DNA from: Candidatus Sumerlaeota bacterium
GTDB lineage: Bacteria > CG03 > SLGR01
DNA length: 9,219 bases
Reading direction: 5' to 3'
Assembly: GCA_007136585.1 (NCBI GenBank)
Contig: SLGR01000097.1
Span: 1 to 9,219, forward strand
Shown piece after piece: positions 6,732 to 9,219 of the stretch. The translations under genes were made by a program, and so were the position numbers. Each line of letters starts with the position of its first letter. The first letter of the stretch is position 1. Under the pieces are notes generated by a model, which saw only the letters and a program-made list of their open reading frames with translations, was not told the DNA's origin and ran no database searches.

Positions 6732-6784
6732 AACTGGGTTAAATGCAGATTGAAATAGAAAAAAAATTTTAGTACAACCCAGTT
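6732..6784. repeat. 9-bp inverted repeat in the divergent intergenic region
   Basis: AACTGGGTT (6732-6740) and AACCCAGTT (6776-6784) are exact inverted copies separated by 35 bases. The left arm lies next to the leftward -35 box and the right arm overlaps the weak rightward -10 box. The spacing suits a dimeric regulator contacting two turns of DNA, or a long-loop hairpin. An intrinsic terminator is unlikely, because both flanking genes start here and there is no T-run after the arm. Confidence 0.5.
6750..6778 (+). promoter_or_regulatory. Candidate weak promoter for the ATP-grasp gene
   Basis: TTGAAA (6750-6755, 5/6) and TACAAC (6773-6778, 4/6) are spaced by 17 bases. The -10 box overlaps the right arm of the inverted repeat, so a bound regulator would occlude it. 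AAAGGCGGAG (6803-6812) before ATG 6814 is the likely ribosome binding site. Confidence 0.35.
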
Positions 6785-6813
6785 AACAGAGTATCCGGAT
6801 ATAAAGGCGGAGA

Positions 6814-9219
6814 ATGAAAAAAAACACTGCTGATACGGAAGCCGGGGGAAGGCCCCCGAAGTTTGAGACCGGGGTTCCCGGGCTGGACGGTGTCTTTACC
6901 GGGTTAAAGACAGGCGATAATGTCGTATGGCAGACAGATAGCATAGAAGATTATATATACCTTGCCGCCGCGTTTGCCCGCAGGTCCCTTGAGAACGGGA
7001 GGAGAACCGTTTACTTCAGGTTTGCCGGGCACAGGGAGCTTATGCCGCCGGATACCGAAGGTCTGAGAACCTGTCGCCTTGATCCTCTCTCGGGGTTTGA
7101 GTCCTTCGCCTCGTCTGTAAGCGCTGTTATAGAAGAAGAGGGTAAAGGAGGATGCTATATATTCGATTCCCTCTCAGAACTCCTCTCGGCCTGGGCTACG
7201 GATCTTATGATAGGGAACTTCTTCAAGATAACCTGCCCGCGCCTTTATGAGCTTGAGACGGTAGCTTACTTCGCCCTTATGAGAAACAGCCACTCTCACA
7301 AGTCTGTCGCGCGTATACGCGGGATAACCCAGATACTGGCTGATACCTACAGGTGCGGCTCTGAGCTGTACATACACCCTCTGAAGGTACAGGACCGGTA
7401 CTCTCCGACAATGTTCCTGCCGCACCTGCAGGAAAAAAACACCTTCGTTCCTATAACAGACAGCGTAAACTCTGTAAGGATACTGACACATATAAGGGAA
7501 AAAGGGGGGGAGCAGGCCGCGAGGAAACTTGATTACTGGGACCGGATATTCATTGACGCGCAGAGCCTGGCGGAAGAGGGGCGGGAAGACCCGCGGGCCC
7601 GGGAGCTTTCTGAGAAGCTCTGCCGCCTTATGGTAGCTGACTCGCCCAGGATGCTCTCGCTGGCCGCCCGTCATTTTTCGGTAAAGGATCTCCTTGAGAT
7701 AAAGTCGCGGCTTATAGGGACGGGGTTCATAGGCGGAAAATCCGCCGGAATGCTTCTTGCCAGGAAAATACTTGAAGCTGACGGGGAACTTGATTTTAAC
7801 TCCGTTTCCGAACCGCACGACTCCTTTTACATCGGCTCGGATATATACCACACTTACATAATAGAGAACGGGTTATGGGATCTCCATATGCGCCAGAAAA
7901 GCGCGGAAGGGTATTATGAGGCCGCCGGTGAGCTCAGGGAAAAACTCAGGAGCGGCGTTTTCCCGGATGAGATAAGCGAGCAGTTCCAGCAGCTTGTGGA
8001 ATATTTCGGTTCATCCCCGTTAATCGTAAGATCCAGTTCGCTTCTTGAGGACGGGTTCGGGAACGCTTTCGCCGGAAAGTACGAGAGCGTCTTCTGCGCC
8101 AATCAGGGGAGTCCCGAGGAGAGGCAGGAGGCCTTCAAGGACGCGGTAAGAGAAGTCTACTCAAGCGCTATGAGCAGGGATGCCCTGGCATACCGCGAAA
8201 ATAGACAGCTTAAGACGAGGCCGGAGCAGATGGCGCTTCTGGTTCAGAGGGTATCGGGGGAGAGGCATAAAAATTATTTCTTTCCCGCTGCCGGAGGCGT
8301 AGGTTTCTCTTATAACAGCTACGTATGGAATAAAAGCCTTTCTCCGGAAGCGGGTATGCTGAGGATAGTCTTCGGCCTGGGGACAAGGGCAGTGGACAGG
8401 GTTGAAGGGGATTACCCCAGGATGGTCGCCCTGGACAGCCCCTCCCTGCGCCCGTACAGCGGAGCGGGGGAGCTGAGAAAATTCTCCCAGCATAACGTTG
8501 ACGTAATAAACTTTGAGAAAAACTCTATTGAGACGGTATCCTTTACGGAACTTATGAGCGAAACCGGGTATGAGCGGGCCGATCTTGTATCGGAGCGCGA
8601 CAGGGAGGCCTCGGAGACGCTCTCGGCATCCGGGACCCCGCGAGAGTACCGGATACTGACCCTTGAAGGCCTTATCGGAAAGGAGAGGTTTACAGAAATT
8701 TTCCGCGCCCTGCTTAAATCACTTGAATCCGCATACGAGCACCCTGTGGAGGTTGAGTTTACCGTTAACTTTACAGGAGAGGAAGAGTTCGGAGTAAACC
8801 TTCTACAGTGCAGGCCCCTTAAGACCAGGGTCCCCGGAGAAAAAGTAAATATAGAGGGCCCCGCCCCCGGAAGCAGGGTTTTTTTCTCATCCCGCGATAA
8901 CTTTATAGGCGGGAACTCATCTATCCCGGTCAGCTCTCTGGTTTATATAAACCCAAAGGCCTACACGGGTCTTTCCATAAGCGACAAGTACGAGGTCGCC
9001 CGTATTACAGGGAGGATAAACAGGCTTATACCCTCAGGGGTTCCGGGCCCGGTCATCCTTATCGGGCCCGAACACCTGCTCGCCGCCTATGTCGGCTGGA
9101 CTTGTGTGGGCATCCCCCTCCGTAACGAGCACGGCGCCACCATTGGCGCGCTCGACCTGTCAGTGCCAAATGCCTTTGTGTCCCAGTCCACCTGGGGCTG
9201 GATCCTGTCGCTCGCTGAG
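6814..9219 (+). CDS. Degenerate KaiC-like / PEP-synthase-type ATP-grasp protein, 3' end chimeric
   Basis: The frame stays open to the window edge (802 codons). Residues 17-260 resemble a KaiC/RadA fold: TGVPGLDGVF at the start and CYIFDSLSEL (114-123) at the Walker B position. The Walker A loop is replaced by GDNVVWQTDSIEDY (34-47), so NTP binding there is doubtful. Residues 300-669 are a PPDK/PEP-synthase N-terminal ATP-grasp domain: FIGGKSAGM (305-313), RSSSLLED (406-413), AAGGVGF (492-498), FGLGTRAVDR (520-529) and LLQCRPL (663-669). The phosphohistidine and PEP-binding domains of true PEP synthase do not follow. Relatives are annotated only as PEP/pyruvate-binding proteins. They continue after VILIGP with a GRWG-type motif, but here residues from about 752 onward switch to unrelated GAF sequence. 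The real gene therefore probably ends beyond the window, and its true C-terminus is missing. Confidence 0.75.
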   Translation, partial: MKKNTADTEAGGRPPKFETGVPGLDGVFTGLKTGDNVVWQTDSIEDYIYLAAAFARRSLENGRRTVYFRFAGHRELMPPDTEGLRTCRLDPLSGFESFASSVSAVIEEEGKGGCYIFDSLSELLSAWATDLMIGNFFKITCPRLYELETVAYFALMRNSHSHKSVARIRGITQILADTYRCGSELYIHPLKVQDRYSPTMFLPHLQEKNTFVPITDSVNSVRILTHIREKGGEQAARKLDYWDRIFIDAQSLAEEGREDPRARELSEKLCRLMVADSPRMLSLAARHFSVKDLLEIKSRLIGTGFIGGKSAGMLLARKILEADGELDFNSVSEPHDSFYIGSDIYHTYIIENGLWDLHMRQKSAEGYYEAAGELREKLRSGVFPDEISEQFQQLVEYFGSSPLIVRSSSLLEDGFGNAFAGKYESVFCANQGSPEERQEAFKDAVREVYSSAMSRDALAYRENRQLKTRPEQMALLVQRVSGERHKNYFFPAAGGVGFSYNSYVWNKSLSPEAGMLRIVFGLGTRAVDRVEGDYPRMVALDSPSLRPYSGAGELRKFSQHNVDVINFEKNSIETVSFTELMSETGYERADLVSERDREASETLSASGTPREYRILTLEGLIGKERFTEIFRALLKSLESAYEHPVEVEFTVNFTGEEEFGVNLLQCRPLKTRVPGEKVNIEGPAPGSRVFFSSRDNFIGGNSSIPVSSLVYINPKAYTGLSISDKYEVARITGRINRLIPSGVPGPVILIGPEHLLAAYVGWTCVGIPLRNEHGATIGALDLSVPNAFVSQSTWGWILSLAE
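9067..9219 (+). other. Probable foreign segment: GAF-domain fragment of an AcoR-type sigma-54 activator
   Basis: The last ~51 codons read GPEHLLAAYVGWTCVGIPLR and NEHGATIGALDLSVPN. This matches the GAF sensor domain of AcoR-like enhancer-binding regulators, in which GxEH...W.C...P and GxxxGxLDLS are hallmark stretches. Codon use changes at the same point: Gly is all GGC after the first codon, Leu is CTG/CTC and Ile is ATC/ATT. There is no AGG, ATA or CTT, all of which are common just upstream. The segment continues in the frame of the ATP-grasp gene without a stop. It is either a chimeric join or, much less likely, a genuine fusion. Confidence 0.65.

Noticed and set aside
6732-6784. Inverted repeat as insertion-sequence ends or an attachment site
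   Set aside because: Only 53 bases are enclosed, there is no transposase or integrase nearby, and there are no flanking target duplications.
7174-7851. Minus-strand open frame of 225 codons
   Set aside because: It is antisense to the ATP-grasp gene, whose motifs are clear on the + strand. The Arg/Pro/Tyr-rich composition is typical of a shadow frame.
6814-9219. A novel natural ATP-grasp-GAF fusion
   Set aside because: The switch falls in the middle of a conserved motif, coincides with an abrupt codon-use change and sits at the window end. A false join is the simpler explanation.

Overview
The window looks like a contig from an uncultured diderm (Gram-negative-type) bacterium. The first gene encodes TPR repeats followed by a beta-strand-rich domain that ends in phenylalanine, as outer-membrane barrels do. 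Codon use across the main genes favours ATA, AGG, GTA and CTT. No rRNA, tRNA, CRISPR array or insertion sequence was seen, and the phylum cannot be fixed from these genes. The first and last genes run off the window.

Region 1 (1-3918, + strand) reads as a synthase-dependent exopolysaccharide locus. It holds a TPR/outer-membrane-barrel exporter (5' truncated), a processive family-2 glycosyltransferase of the cellulose-synthase type without a PilZ domain, and a membrane-anchored GH26-like glycoside hydrolase. The layout parallels BcsC/BcsA/BcsZ or the alginate and Pel systems: polymerise through the inner membrane, trim in the periplasm, export through a barrel. The polymer is unknown. The genes overlap each other, so this is one operon. 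The glycosyltransferase frame is broken by a single in-frame TAG.

Region 2 (3911-4339, + strand) holds two tiny ferritin-like helical ORFs. They lie in the same frame, separated only by a TAG that is followed directly by ATG. Together they have the length and motif order of one four-helix ferritin-like domain. All eight other visible gene ends use TAA or TGA, so the two TAGs raise, but do not prove, the possibility of amber recoding.

Region 3 (4340-5133, + strand) has a strong promoter (TTGACA-17-TATTAT), a perfect 10+1+10 palindrome, a DUF3796-like membrane protein and a short XRE-type regulator. Region 4 (5130-6689, - strand) has a CPBP/CAAX-type membrane protease and a GNAT acetyltransferase. 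Region 5 (6690-6813) is a divergent intergenic stretch with a 9-bp inverted repeat. Region 6 (6814-9219, + strand) encodes a protein with a degenerate KaiC/RecA-like domain fused to a PEP-synthase/PPDK-type ATP-grasp domain.

The last ~150 bases (about 9067-9219) do not belong to that family. They change codon use abruptly and encode a GAF-domain fragment typical of AcoR-type sigma-54 activators. This is best explained as a chimeric assembly junction.
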